Under the pieces are notes generated by a model that saw only the letters and a program-made list of their open reading frames with translations, ran no database searches and had not been told where the DNA came from. From UBA7236 sp964638865 (lineage in GTDB: Bacteria; Bacteroidota; Bacteroidia; Chitinophagales; BACL12), in the NCBI GenBank assembly GCA_964638865.1, contig CAZXBG010000024.1, forward strand, positions 1 through 33,283: a stretch of 33,283 nucleotides of DNA, in the 5' to 3' direction. A program made the translations under genes and the position numbers. The first letter of the stretch is position 1; the number at the start of each line of letters is the position of its first letter. Shown piece after piece: positions 1-7,924 of this stretch.

Positions 1-54
1 TAATGAGTAATGAGTAATGAGTAATGAGTAATGAGTAATGAGTAATGAGTAATG
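1..54. repeat. Heptanucleotide tandem repeat (taatgag)n
   Basis: Seven perfect copies and a partial eighth of the 7-mer taatgag begin at the window edge, so the array may extend beyond it. The rest of the non-coding stretch up to 221 is AT-rich with further related words (ctaatgactgttgac around 122) and no convincing gene. The array lies downstream of the minus-strand HMG-CoA lyase gene. Confidence 0.95.
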
Positions 55-221
55 CCAGCCCGGATGACCCCGGTCGGACGGAAGTGATGAGATTGATTTT
101 CGATGAAATTTTTTACTCCTGACTAATGACTGTTGACAATTGGAAATTGAAAATCGATAATTTGACGATTTTTTATAAACGTACATGAAACTTTTTCCCA
201 AACCCTGTCTAAAACAATTCA

Positions 222-1082
222 CTAAACAGGAAAAGTAACTAAAGCCTTTCGCACGCTTTCACGAAATTCTTTTGTATTAATATTTAATTCAATATCCTCG
301 TGACGAAAATACTGAATGATATTTTCTGTAGCCATATTACCGGTGAGATCATCAGCTGCCATTGGGCAACCGCCAAATCCTTTTATAGCTCCATCAAATC
401 TTCTGCAACCACTTTTATAGGCTGCGTCAATTTTTTCCAACCAAGCATCCGGCGTAGTATGTAAATGTGCACCAAATTCAACGGCCGGAAATTTCGGAAT
501 TAAATAGGAAAATAAATATTCAATAGATTCTGGATTCGCAATACCTATAGTATCCGCAAGTGAAATATATTTAATATTCAACAACACCATTTTTTCCACC
601 CACTCCGCAGCAACTTCAGCGCTCCAGAGATCTCCGTATGGGTTTCCAAAACCCATAGAAATGTAGATCATCAACTGTTTGCCGTTATCATCACAAAGTT
701 GTTTTATTTCTTTAACGCGATCAACACTTTCTGTTATCGACGAATTAATATTGCGCTGTTGGAAAGTCTCAGAAATAGAAAACGGAAATCCGAGATAATG
801 AATTTTATCAAATTTAACTGCATCTTCTGCACCGCGAACATTTCCTATTATTGCAAGTAATTTTGATTTACTGGTTGAAAGATCAAGCTGATTTAAAACA
901 TCTGCAGTATCAGCCATTTGCGGAATTGCTTTTGGAGATACAAAACTTCCAAAATCAATAGTATCGAAACCTACTTTCAATAATTGATTGATATAATCCA
1001 CCTTTTTTTCGGTAGAAATAAAATCATGAATACCCTGCATGGCATCGCGCGGGCACTCTACAAGTTTTATTTTTTCCGGCAT
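222..1082 (-). CDS. Hydroxymethylglutaryl-CoA lyase
   Basis: Predicted to cleave 3-hydroxy-3-methylglutaryl-CoA into acetoacetate and acetyl-CoA, the last step of leucine breakdown, in the cytoplasm. The 286-residue protein is a single DRE-TIM-type aldolase barrel. An N-terminal VECPRDAMQG (residues 8-17) corresponds to the family's E-x-x-P-R-D-G-x-Q active-site strand, with Arg12 and Asp13 kept; a metal-binding HLH triad sits in FGAHLHTT; and GGCPMA with downstream GNMATE corresponds to the catalytic-cysteine loop and the conserved Asn of HMG-CoA lyases. Length is normal for bacterial members. The ATG at 1082 gives a sensible N-terminus and follows the stop of an exported-protein gene by only 9 bases, so the two are probably co-transcribed. 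Methylmalonate-type or citramalate synthases are less likely because of the GGCP signature. Confidence 0.9.
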   Translation of the reverse strand: MPEKIKLVECPRDAMQGIHDFISTEKKVDYINQLLKVGFDTIDFGSFVSPKAIPQMADTADVLNQLDLSTSKSKLLAIIGNVRGAEDAVKFDKIHYLGFPFSISETFQQRNINSSITESVDRVKEIKQLCDDNGKQLMIYISMGFGNPYGDLWSAEVAAEWVEKMVLLNIKYISLADTIGIANPESIEYLFSYLIPKFPAVEFGAHLHTTPDAWLEKIDAAYKSGCRRFDGAIKGFGGCPMAADDLTGNMATENIIQYFRHEDIELNINTKEFRESVRKALVTFPV

Positions 1083-1091
1083 GTTAACTTT

Positions 1092-1607
1092 TTATTCATT
1101 ATCATAAGTAGTAATTAATGGTTTTGGTTCCGGAATAATAAGTTCGGGATTAAAATCCGGAAAAAATTGTGTTTTCATTTCAGGTGTTAATTGTTTGATG
1201 TCCAAAAAATACCAATTTAATCCATCCATAGAAACAGCCAGTAAAGTGCTTTCACTTATCATTTTTCCACCCGGAAATTGCATGTAAACCGTTTGTGTTA
1301 TGGTAGAATGCAATTCACTTCCCGCCTGCACAATTGCTCCCGGCTCCCCAACTTTTGCAGAGTCAACAAAAACACCATCAGCCTTCATATCGTCCATCAT
1401 ATTTTTTACCAGCGTTTCCATTATTTCCTTTCCACCAACAATATCGAGAATTTTAGGATAGGTATAATCCAACAATCCACCATAATTTTCGTCTTTGAAA
1501 GCAGTCACCATTTTTTCCGCTTGTAATTTTATATTAGTACTAATATCCTGTGCAGAACACGGAATAATAGCAATTACAATCAGAATTATTAGAAATATTT
1601 TTTTCAT
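1092..1607 (-). CDS. Small exported protein of unknown function
   Basis: The 171-residue product starts with a clear Sec signal peptide (MKK, hydrophobic stretch to about residue 17, likely cleavage near CSAQ-D). The mature part has an amphipathic N-terminal helix (LQAEKMVTAFKDENYGGLLDY) and then a mixed alpha/beta segment with a TLLAVSMDGLNWYFLDI strand, which resembles small NTF2-like or DUF4864-like exported proteins of Bacteroidota, though I cannot assign a family. It has no lipobox and no T9SS tail, so it is probably periplasmic. It lies immediately upstream of the HMG-CoA lyase gene on the same strand. Function unknown. Confidence 0.8.
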   Translation of the reverse strand: MKKIFLIILIVIAIIPCSAQDISTNIKLQAEKMVTAFKDENYGGLLDYTYPKILDIVGGKEIMETLVKNMMDDMKADGVFVDSAKVGEPGAIVQAGSELHSTITQTVYMQFPGGKMISESTLLAVSMDGLNWYFLDIKQLTPEMKTQFFPDFNPELIIPEPKPLITTYDNE

Positions 1608-1647
1608 TTGAGTTTTTTAATTAAATGATGATTTTTATTCCCCACAG

Positions 1648-2050
1648 CTCACAAAGTTTTTTAATATCGATTCTAATATTTTATTTCCCATTTTTTTCCC
1701 TTTGCGCCTTNNNNNNNNNNNNNNNNNNNNNNNNNNNNNNNNNNNNNNNNNNNNNNNNNNNNNNNNNNNNNNNNNNNNNNNNNNNNNNNNNNNNNNNNNN
1801 NNNNNNNNNNTGCGTCTTTGCGTGACACTTTTTTCCCACTAAGATTCTAGGCTCACAAAGTTGTATAATATCGACTCTAATATATTATTTCCCATTTTTT
1901 TCCCTTTGCGCCTTTGCGTCTTTGCGTGACACTTTTTTCCCACTAAGATTCTAGGCTCACAAAGTTGTACAATATCGATTCCAATATTGTATTTCCCATT
2001 TTTTTTCTTTGCGCCTTTGCGTCTTTGCGTGACACTTTTTTCCCACTAAG
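1648..2050. repeat. 104-bp tandem repeat array interrupted by an assembly gap
   Basis: The non-coding stretch 1608-2147 is mainly this array. Units begin ctcacaaagtt and end in a run of tttgcg words followed by gtgacacttttttcccact. Starts at 1852 and 1956 show a period of exactly 104 bp; an earlier partial unit starts at 1648 and runs into the gap, and the last unit ends at 2050. Spacer parts differ by point changes (ttttttaatatcg, ttgtataatatcg, ttgtacaatatcg), while the tttgcg core is nearly invariant. No gene is credible here; short open frames arise only by translating the repeat. Bases 2068-2147 hold nothing recognisable. Confidence 0.93.
1711..1810. other. Assembly gap (100 N)
   Basis: Exactly 100 N, the conventional placeholder for a scaffold gap of unknown length. 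It falls inside the 104-bp tandem array, so the true copy number is unknown. Confidence 0.99.
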
Positions 2051-2067
2051 CCGCAAAGGACCCAAAG
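2007..2067. repeat. Imperfect inverted repeat at the end of the array
   Basis: ctttgcgcctttgcg (2007-2021) can pair with cgcaaaggacccaaag (2052-2067) with one bulge. The last repeat copy can therefore fold back on a flanking sequence not present in the other copies, as expected at the boundary of a palindromic element. Confidence 0.6.
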
Positions 2068-2147
2068 TTTACACGAAGAAATTCATGTACAATTTGAATT
2101 GAAACCCTCCATTGAACATATCGCGTTATTAAATTAATATTCTAAAA

Positions 2148-4922
2148 TTACACAACTATATTCACAATTTTTCCTTTTACAATGATCACTTTTTTAGGTG
2201 TTTTACCTTCCGTCCATTTTATTACAGACTCCAACGCTAAAACTCTGCGTTCTATTTCCTCCGTTGGCATATCTAAGGGCAGTTCCACATTAGCTCTTGC
2301 TTTTCCATTAATGGAAACAGGATAATTAAAGGAGTTTTCTACCAGAAAACTATTTTCAAATACCGGCCAGGCTGCAGTGTGAATACTTCCCTTGTTTCCA
2401 ATTTTTTCCCATAACTCTTCCGCTATAAATGGTGCAAAGGGAGCAACTAATATCAATAAATTTTCCAATACTTCCTTCTTATTACATTTTGCAGTTCCCA
2501 ATTCGTTTACGCAGATCATAAATGCGCTTACTGAAGTATTAAAACTCAAACGCTCAATATCCTCCCCTGCTTTTTTAATTGTTTTGTGCAATATTTTTAA
2601 TTCTTCATTTGTAGCCTTTTCATCGCTGACTTTAATGTTTCCGGTTTCATCAATAAATAATCGCCACAATTTTCGCAAAAATCCAAAAACACCGGTTATT
2701 CCTTTCGTGTCCCAGGGTTTTCCGGCATCCAAAGGACCAAGAAACATTTCGTATAAGCGGAAACAATCGGCGCCGTATTCATCAATTACTTCATCGGGAT
2801 TAACCACATTGTGTTTCGATTTAGACATTTTTTCTAATTCAGTTCCACAATAAAATTTTCCGCCTTCCAATATAAACTCCGCATCCGCAAAATCAGTTCT
2901 CCATTTTTTAAAAGCTTCTAGGTCTAAAACATCTCCGTCAACTAATTTTGTATCAACACGCAGTTCCGTAATTTCATATTTATCTTTTTCCGATTTAGTA
3001 ACAAATAAATTTGATCCGCTCACCCTATAAACAATTTTTGAGAATCCCTGAATCATCCCCTGATTCACCAATTTTTTATATGGCTCCTCCATCGGCACTA
3101 ATCCGAGGTCATACAAAAATTTATTCCACATTCTGGAATACAATAAATGTCCGACAGCGTGCTCCGTTCCTCCAATATACAAATCAACATTCTTCCAATA
3201 ATTTATTTTTTCCTTCGAGGCAAAACCATTTTCATTATCTACATCCATATACCGGTAAAAATACCAGCTTGACCCTGCATAACCAGGCATAGTATCGGTT
3301 TCACGCGTTGAGCCATCCGGCAAATTCACCCATTCCTTTAAAGAAGATAATGGCGATTTTCCCGCGCCAGCCGGTTTATACGTTTCTACTTCCGGAAGAA
3401 TTACCGGCAAATCTTTTTCCGACAATAAATATGGAATTTCATTTTTATAATATACCGGAAATGGTTCGCCCCAATACCGCTGACGAGAATAACCCGCATC
3501 GCGCATTCGGTAATTTATTTTTCTTTTTCCAATTCCCTTTTTTTCTATACTATCTAAAATAGTTTTAATTGCATCCCTTACTTCAACACCATTTAACATA
3601 TCCGAATTCATCATTTTACCTATCTTATCTTCTCTGTCGGCATTCGGATATTCCGTTTGATCAACTACTTCTATAATTTCTATTCCAAATTTTTCCGCAA
3701 ATGCTCTGTCCCTGTCATCATTACTCGGAACCGCCATTATCGCTCCGGTTCCATAGCCCGCTAACACATATTCCGCAATATAAATTGGTATATTTTTTTC
3801 GGTAAAAGGATTTATTGCAAACGCACCCGTAAATTGGCCGGTTACTTTTTTTACCTCACTAATCCTGTCGCGTTCGCTTCTGCTTTTTACGTAGGTAATA
3901 TATTCTTCAACTTCAAATTTATTTTCTGCAGTAGTAATTTTCGCAACAAGATCGTGTTCAGGAGCAAGCACCATAAATGTTGCACCAAATATGGTATCGG
4001 GTCGTGTTGTAAAAATCTCAATCCGATCATTCCCTTCGGCAGATAAAAAATTAATTAACGCACCTTCACTTTTTCCAATCCAGTTGCGCTGCATTTCTTT
4101 CATACTTTCGCTGAAATCTACTCTATCCAATCCTTCCAATAATCTTTCCGCAAAATTGGTGATCCGCAAAAACCACTGACGCATTTTTATTTTTTCCACC
4201 GGATGTCCGCCACGTTCACTCAGTCCGTCTTTAACCTCATCATTTGCCAAAACAGTTCCCAATATTTCGCACCACCACACTTCTGCATGATCTAAATAAA
4301 CAAGCCGAAATTGCATTAAAAATGTTTGTTGTTCCGTTTCCGAATAATTTTTCCAGGTATCCGCAGAAATTACCGTTTCACATTTATCCAGATCAAATAA
4401 TCTTTTACTTCCCTCCGCTTGTAAAATATTAATCAACGAATCCAGATATTCTGCTTTATTATTAAATGGATTATACCAACATTTAAATAATTGCATAAAT
4501 ATCCACTGCGTCCATTTATAAAATTTCGGGTCAGAGGTTTTTACTTCCCGGCTCCAATCGTAACTAAAACCCATGCGTTGTAATTGCTCCCTGAAATAAT
4601 TAATATTTTTTTCGGTAGTAACTGCAGGGTGCTGACCGGTTTCTATCGCATATTGTTCCGCCGGCAAACCAAAAGCATCAAATCCCATCGGATGCAAAAC
4701 ATTAAATCCCTTCAACCTTTTAAATCGCGCAACAATATCACTCGCAACATATCCCAGCGGATGCCCAACGTGCAAACCGCTTCCACTTGGGTATGGAAAC
4801 ATATCCAACACATAATATTTAGGCTTCGTTGTGACCTCAAATACCTTATACAATTGGCTTTCCTGCCACTTTTTGTTCCATTTTTGCTCTATTTCCCTTA
4901 TCCGGTCTATCGAATATTCCAT
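2148..4922 (-). CDS. leuS: Leucyl-tRNA synthetase
   Basis: Class I aminoacyl-tRNA synthetase that charges tRNA-Leu in the cytoplasm. The 924-residue protein has the HIGH-type motif HVGH at 51-54 within YPSGSGLHVGHP, the CP1 editing domain with TTRPDTIFGATF and GYGTGAIMAVPSNDDRD, the RYWGEPFP segment, and KMSKS at 698-702, followed by the anticodon-binding and C-terminal domains. An insertion of about 50 residues before the GTVLAND segment and another just before KMSKS (around YRVSGSNLFV to FYCGTELE) match what is usual for Bacteroidota LeuRS and explain the length above the roughly 860 residues of E. coli. The ATG at 4922 gives the standard N-terminus. It is divergent from ftsX; a TAATTTTG box ends only 4 bases before the ATG. 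Confidence 0.98.
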   Translation of the reverse strand: MEYSIDRIREIEQKWNKKWQESQLYKVFEVTTKPKYYVLDMFPYPSGSGLHVGHPLGYVASDIVARFKRLKGFNVLHPMGFDAFGLPAEQYAIETGQHPAVTTEKNINYFREQLQRMGFSYDWSREVKTSDPKFYKWTQWIFMQLFKCWYNPFNNKAEYLDSLINILQAEGSKRLFDLDKCETVISADTWKNYSETEQQTFLMQFRLVYLDHAEVWWCEILGTVLANDEVKDGLSERGGHPVEKIKMRQWFLRITNFAERLLEGLDRVDFSESMKEMQRNWIGKSEGALINFLSAEGNDRIEIFTTRPDTIFGATFMVLAPEHDLVAKITTAENKFEVEEYITYVKSRSERDRISEVKKVTGQFTGAFAINPFTEKNIPIYIAEYVLAGYGTGAIMAVPSNDDRDRAFAEKFGIEIIEVVDQTEYPNADREDKIGKMMNSDMLNGVEVRDAIKTILDSIEKKGIGKRKINYRMRDAGYSRQRYWGEPFPVYYKNEIPYLLSEKDLPVILPEVETYKPAGAGKSPLSSLKEWVNLPDGSTRETDTMPGYAGSSWYFYRYMDVDNENGFASKEKINYWKNVDLYIGGTEHAVGHLLYSRMWNKFLYDLGLVPMEEPYKKLVNQGMIQGFSKIVYRVSGSNLFVTKSEKDKYEITELRVDTKLVDGDVLDLEAFKKWRTDFADAEFILEGGKFYCGTELEKMSKSKHNVVNPDEVIDEYGADCFRLYEMFLGPLDAGKPWDTKGITGVFGFLRKLWRLFIDETGNIKVSDEKATNEELKILHKTIKKAGEDIERLSFNTSVSAFMICVNELGTAKCNKKEVLENLLILVAPFAPFIAEELWEKIGNKGSIHTAAWPVFENSFLVENSFNYPVSINGKARANVELPLDMPTEEIERRVLALESVIKWTEGKTPKKVIIVKGKIVNIVV

Positions 4923-4926
4923 GCGC

Positions 4927-4934
4927 CAAAATTA
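4927..4934 (-). promoter_or_regulatory. Predicted -7 box of leuS
   Basis: Read on the minus strand this is TAATTTTG, matching the Bacteroidota TAnnTTTG -7 consensus, with only 4 bases to the ATG. No good TTG is found 19-21 bases upstream. Confidence 0.5.
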
Positions 4935-4992
4935 GCGAATTCAGGGCATTTTAGTGAAAAAAGGCGTTGTTGGAAATTCTCAATTTTATTTT

Positions 4993-5090
4993 GGGCGTGC
5001 CCCTACGGGTCGGGCTATCCGCTACAAGTCCTCTCCCGATAGCTATCGGGATGCGGGCTTTTCGCTACTATCCCTCACGCTATGGGGCTG
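4993..5090. repeat. GC-rich interspersed repeat with 18-bp perfect palindrome
   Basis: A block much richer in G+C than its surroundings, starting gggcgtgcccctacgggtcg and ending near ctatccctcacgctatgggg, fills the leuS-ftsX gap. Its centre is the perfect palindrome tcccgatagctatcggga (5034-5051). I recall blocks of this wording as frequent intergenic repeats in Bacteroidota; only one copy lies in this window. Small open frames through it read out the repeat and are not genes. Confidence 0.8.
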
Positions 5091-5144
5091 AAAATTCAAT
5101 TTCTATTCAATGTTTTCACTTACCCACAGCAATTTCCAATATCC

Positions 5145-5178
5145 TTTTGCGTTCAATCGGGTAAAACTGCTAAATTTG
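5145..5178 (+). promoter_or_regulatory. Predicted promoter of the ftsX operon
   Basis: TTTTG at 5145-5149 and TAAATTTG at 5171-5178, separated by 21 bases, match the Bacteroidota -33/-7 arrangement. The expected transcription start falls within a few bases of the ATG at 5185. This supports that ATG over the upstream in-frame ATG at 5110, which would lie outside the transcript. Confidence 0.65.
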
Positions 5179-5184
5179 CAGCCA

Positions 5185-6066
5185 ATGTCGCAACAGGCCG
5201 GAAAATCGCTTCAACGCAAGCAAACGCATTATATAAATTCTATCCTTATAACCTCGTTAGCTCTGCTCATGTTGGGCTTAATGTGCATTTTATTCATTTC
5301 CTTTAAATATGAAGAAGCCAATATCAAAGAAGATCTTGTAATTTCTGCTTACTTAAAAGAAGGACTTACCCAAACAGATGTAGATAAATTATTAAAGAAA
5401 ATAGAATCCGAACCATCCGTTAAAACCACAAAATATATTTCAAAGGATGATGCAATGCAGATCTTCAAAAATAAATTCAACGAAGATCCTGCTGAAATTC
5501 TGGGTGATGTTAATCCTTTACCGGCATCAGTTGATATCAGTTTAAATGCATCGGCAGTAAATATCGACAGCATGAAACTATTTCGTGAAAAACTGCAGGT
5601 ATTTCCCGAAATAACACATACCAGAGCAAACGAAGAATTAATTAGTTCTGTAGATAGCGATCTTAAAATTGCCGGTTTTATAATTGCGGGACTTTCTATT
5701 TTATTTTTAATCATTTCCATTGCAATAATCGATAAAACGATACGCCTGAGTATGTATTCCAATCGCTTTTTGGTGAGAAGTATGCAGCTGGTTGGTGCAA
5801 CAAGATCATTCATTACCGGGCCATACGTGCGCAGAAGTATAATAAATGGTTTATGCAGTGCCGGTGTTGCAATGTTAGTGCTGTTTATTGCAGTTATGTA
5901 TGTTCACAATAATTTTCATTATTGGGACTTTACCAATGCAACCTTAAAAAGAGGTTTTATATTTACCTTCTTAATGTTGGTGGGTGTCGGAGTTTTAATC
6001 ACATGGTTCAGCACAAGAAATTCGGTTCACAAATACATCAACATGAAGTTGGATGAATTGTATTAA
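5185..6066 (+). CDS. ftsX: Cell division protein FtsX
   Basis: Membrane subunit of the FtsEX complex, which couples ATP hydrolysis by FtsE to activation of peptidoglycan hydrolases at the division site. From the ATG at 5185 the protein has 293 residues: TM1 about 20-40, an extracytoplasmic domain about 45-160 containing NPLPASVDI (110-118), then TM2 161-182, TM3 221-240 and TM4 258-275, the standard FtsX topology. MQLVGAT at 200-206 is the conserved loop after TM2. An open frame extends back to an ATG at 5110, but the predicted promoter lies inside that extension and the extra 25 residues read out intergenic sequence. It is first gene of a run with DUF3098, uppP and truB. No ftsE is adjacent, so FtsE must be encoded elsewhere. 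Confidence 0.93.
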   Translation: MSQQAGKSLQRKQTHYINSILITSLALLMLGLMCILFISFKYEEANIKEDLVISAYLKEGLTQTDVDKLLKKIESEPSVKTTKYISKDDAMQIFKNKFNEDPAEILGDVNPLPASVDISLNASAVNIDSMKLFREKLQVFPEITHTRANEELISSVDSDLKIAGFIIAGLSILFLIISIAIIDKTIRLSMYSNRFLVRSMQLVGATRSFITGPYVRRSIINGLCSAGVAMLVLFIAVMYVHNNFHYWDFTNATLKRGFIFTFLMLVGVGVLITWFSTRNSVHKYINMKLDELY

Positions 6067-6081
6067 TAATAAATTAATCAA

Positions 6082-6369
6082 ATGACAGACAACAAACAAA
6101 CTCAAAAGAAAGAAGCACCAAAACCAGTAAATCCTTCCAATTTTATTGGAAAAATGGTATTGGGAAAAGAAAACTATTACCTGATGATTTTGGGTTTAGT
6201 GGTAATACTCATCGGATTTATTCTAATGAGCGGAGGTAAATGGACCGACCCAAACGTATTTCCGGAAGCAGAGGTTTATAGCACCCGAAGAATTACCATT
6301 GCTCCCATAGTAGTTATTCTCGGATTTGCCATCGAAATTTATGCGGTGTTTCACAAATCAAAAAAATAA
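6082..6369 (+). CDS. DUF3098 family membrane protein
   Basis: A 95-residue protein with a polar, Lys/Pro-rich N-terminus (about 1-28) and two membrane segments (about 32-50 and 72-90) separated by a short loop (GGKWTDPNVFPEAEVYSTRR), ending in basic residues. This size and layout, and the position directly after ftsX and before uppP, match the DUF3098 proteins of Bacteroidota. Function is unknown; conserved linkage to ftsX and uppP suggests a role in envelope or division processes. It starts 15 bases after the ftsX stop and 9 bases separate it from uppP, so it is in the same operon. Confidence 0.88.
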   Translation: MTDNKQTQKKEAPKPVNPSNFIGKMVLGKENYYLMILGLVVILIGFILMSGGKWTDPNVFPEAEVYSTRRITIAPIVVILGFAIEIYAVFHKSKK

Positions 6370-6378
6370 TGCTGTTTC

Positions 6379-7215
6379 ATGACAATATTTGAAGCAGTAA
6401 TTCTCGCCATAGTAGAAGGAATAACTGAATTTTTACCCGTTTCCTCTACCGGGCATATGATCATAACATCTTCTTTAATGGGCATTGCAGAAGATGATTT
6501 TACCAAAACATTTACTGTTGCAATTCAATTCGGTGCAATTTTATCAGTGGTAGTATTGTATTGGAAAAGATTTTTTAAAACGGTGAATTTTTACCTCAAA
6601 TTATTCATTGGATTCATTCCTGCAGCCGCTATCGGTTTTTTATTTGGGGATGAAATAGATGCCATGTTGGAAAATGTGACCGTTGTTGCAATTGCTTTAA
6701 TTTTAGGTGGAATTGTTTTGTTATTCATCGATAAAATATTTGGAAAAGATGAGGAAAAAGATATTGATTCCACCGATATTATAACCTATAAAAATTCTTT
6801 TCTGATCGGAGTATTTCAATGTCTCGCAGTTATTCCCGGAGTATCGCGTTCCGCAGCTACCATTATCGGCGGACTCACACAAAAGCTGACCAGAAAAACA
6901 GCCGCTGAATTTTCCTTTTTTCTGGCTGTCCCAACCATGTTTGCGGCAACTGCCTATTCATTATTTTTAAAAGAAATTGAAGAAGGCCCGAACGCAGGTA
7001 CCCATGCTTACGAATTATTATTAAGCTCCAATAGCAATATTATTTGTTTTATAATTGGCAATATCGTTGCATTTATTATTGCATTAATAGCAATGCGCAG
7101 TTTTGTCACCTTCCTCACTAAACATGGATTTAAATTATTTGGTTATTACAGAATAATTGTAGGTTCCATCATATTAATTTTACTGGCACTGGGTGTTGAT
7201 CTTAAGGTAGTATGA
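6379..7215 (+). CDS. uppP: Undecaprenyl-diphosphatase (UppP/BacA)
   Basis: Integral membrane phosphatase that converts undecaprenyl diphosphate to the monophosphate, recycling the lipid carrier for peptidoglycan and other surface polymers. At 278 residues it has normal BacA length. Both active-site signatures are present: EGITEFLPVSSTGH (13-26), with the two glutamates and the PVSSTGH loop, and PGVSRSA (153-159) carrying the essential Arg. Several hydrophobic segments cover the rest. The ATG at 6379 gives the canonical N-terminus. Loss of this activity is associated with bacitracin sensitivity in other bacteria. Its stop is one base from the truB start, indicating tight coupling. Confidence 0.96.
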   Translation: MTIFEAVILAIVEGITEFLPVSSTGHMIITSSLMGIAEDDFTKTFTVAIQFGAILSVVVLYWKRFFKTVNFYLKLFIGFIPAAAIGFLFGDEIDAMLENVTVVAIALILGGIVLLFIDKIFGKDEEKDIDSTDIITYKNSFLIGVFQCLAVIPGVSRSAATIIGGLTQKLTRKTAAEFSFFLAVPTMFAATAYSLFLKEIEEGPNAGTHAYELLLSSNSNIICFIIGNIVAFIIALIAMRSFVTFLTKHGFKLFGYYRIIVGSIILILLALGVDLKVV

Positions 7216-7216
7216 T

Positions 7217-7915
7217 ATGTATACAGCGAAACAATTTATGGAAGGAACCTACTTGTTAATTGACAAACCCATACAATGGACCTCTTTTGATGTAATTGGT
7301 AAAATTCGTGGACCCATACAGAAATTTTGTAATCTCAAAAAATTAAAAGTTGGTCATGCAGGCACTCTCGATCCTCTTGCAACCGGTTTACTGATTATTG
7401 TTACGGGAAGTTTCACAAAAAAAGCGGAAGAATTACAAACACTGGATAAAGAATATACCGGAACTATTACCCTGGGCGGAATTACCCCGAGTTATGATGC
7501 CGAAACAGAAATAACAGAAACCTTTAGTCTCGAAAATATCACGGAGGAAAAAATAATTGCTGCCAAACAAAAATTTACCGGTGTTATTGAACAGGTTCCT
7601 CCTATTTATTCTTCCGTAAAAGTGGACGGCCGCCGCGCATACAGTTATGCAAGGGCCGGCGAAACCTTAGTTATTAAATCAAGAAATATCACCATTTATT
7701 CCTTCGAAATAACCGAAATAACATTACCACTCGTACATTTTAAAGTAAGCTGCAGCAAAGGAACCTATATCAGAAGCCTCGCACACGATTTGGGCAAGGA
7801 ATTAGGATGTGGTGGATATTTATCGTCACTCAGAAGAACAAGAGTTGGCCACTTTAACATTGAAAATGCTATAACTATTGAATCTTTTCTGGAAAGTATT
7901 AAACCTGTTATGTGA
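7217..7915 (+). CDS. truB: tRNA pseudouridine(55) synthase
   Basis: Forms pseudouridine 55 in the T-loop of tRNAs. The 232-residue protein carries LLIDKPIQWTSFDV (13-26), a TruB N-terminal hallmark, and the catalytic GHAGTLDPLATGLL with Asp52, then PPIYSSVKVDGRRAY and the RNA-binding CSKGTYIRSLAHDLG segment. It lacks a C-terminal PUA domain, as is common for Bacteroidota TruB, which are shorter than the 314-residue E. coli enzyme. The ATG at 7217 follows uppP by one base; a second in-frame ATG (codon 8) would also preserve the domain. The gene ends 9 bases from the convergent GT-C gene with no obvious terminator between. Confidence 0.96.
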   Translation: MYTAKQFMEGTYLLIDKPIQWTSFDVIGKIRGPIQKFCNLKKLKVGHAGTLDPLATGLLIIVTGSFTKKAEELQTLDKEYTGTITLGGITPSYDAETEITETFSLENITEEKIIAAKQKFTGVIEQVPPIYSSVKVDGRRAYSYARAGETLVIKSRNITIYSFEITEITLPLVHFKVSCSKGTYIRSLAHDLGKELGCGGYLSSLRRTRVGHFNIENAITIESFLESIKPVM

Positions 7916-7924
7916 GAAATTATT

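Noticed and set aside
1625..1825. Plus-strand open frame across the first gap
   Set aside because: It translates the repeat and N bases; it has no domain and no promoter.
1648..2050. Possible CRISPR array
   Set aside because: The 104-bp units are near-identical throughout with no unique spacers and no cas genes nearby.
5110..5184. N-terminal extension of FtsX
   Set aside because: The predicted promoter lies inside it, and the extra residues do not fit FtsX.
5349..5813. Minus-strand 154-codon frame within ftsX
   Set aside because: Antisense of the FtsX coding frame, with no domain and no promoter of its own.
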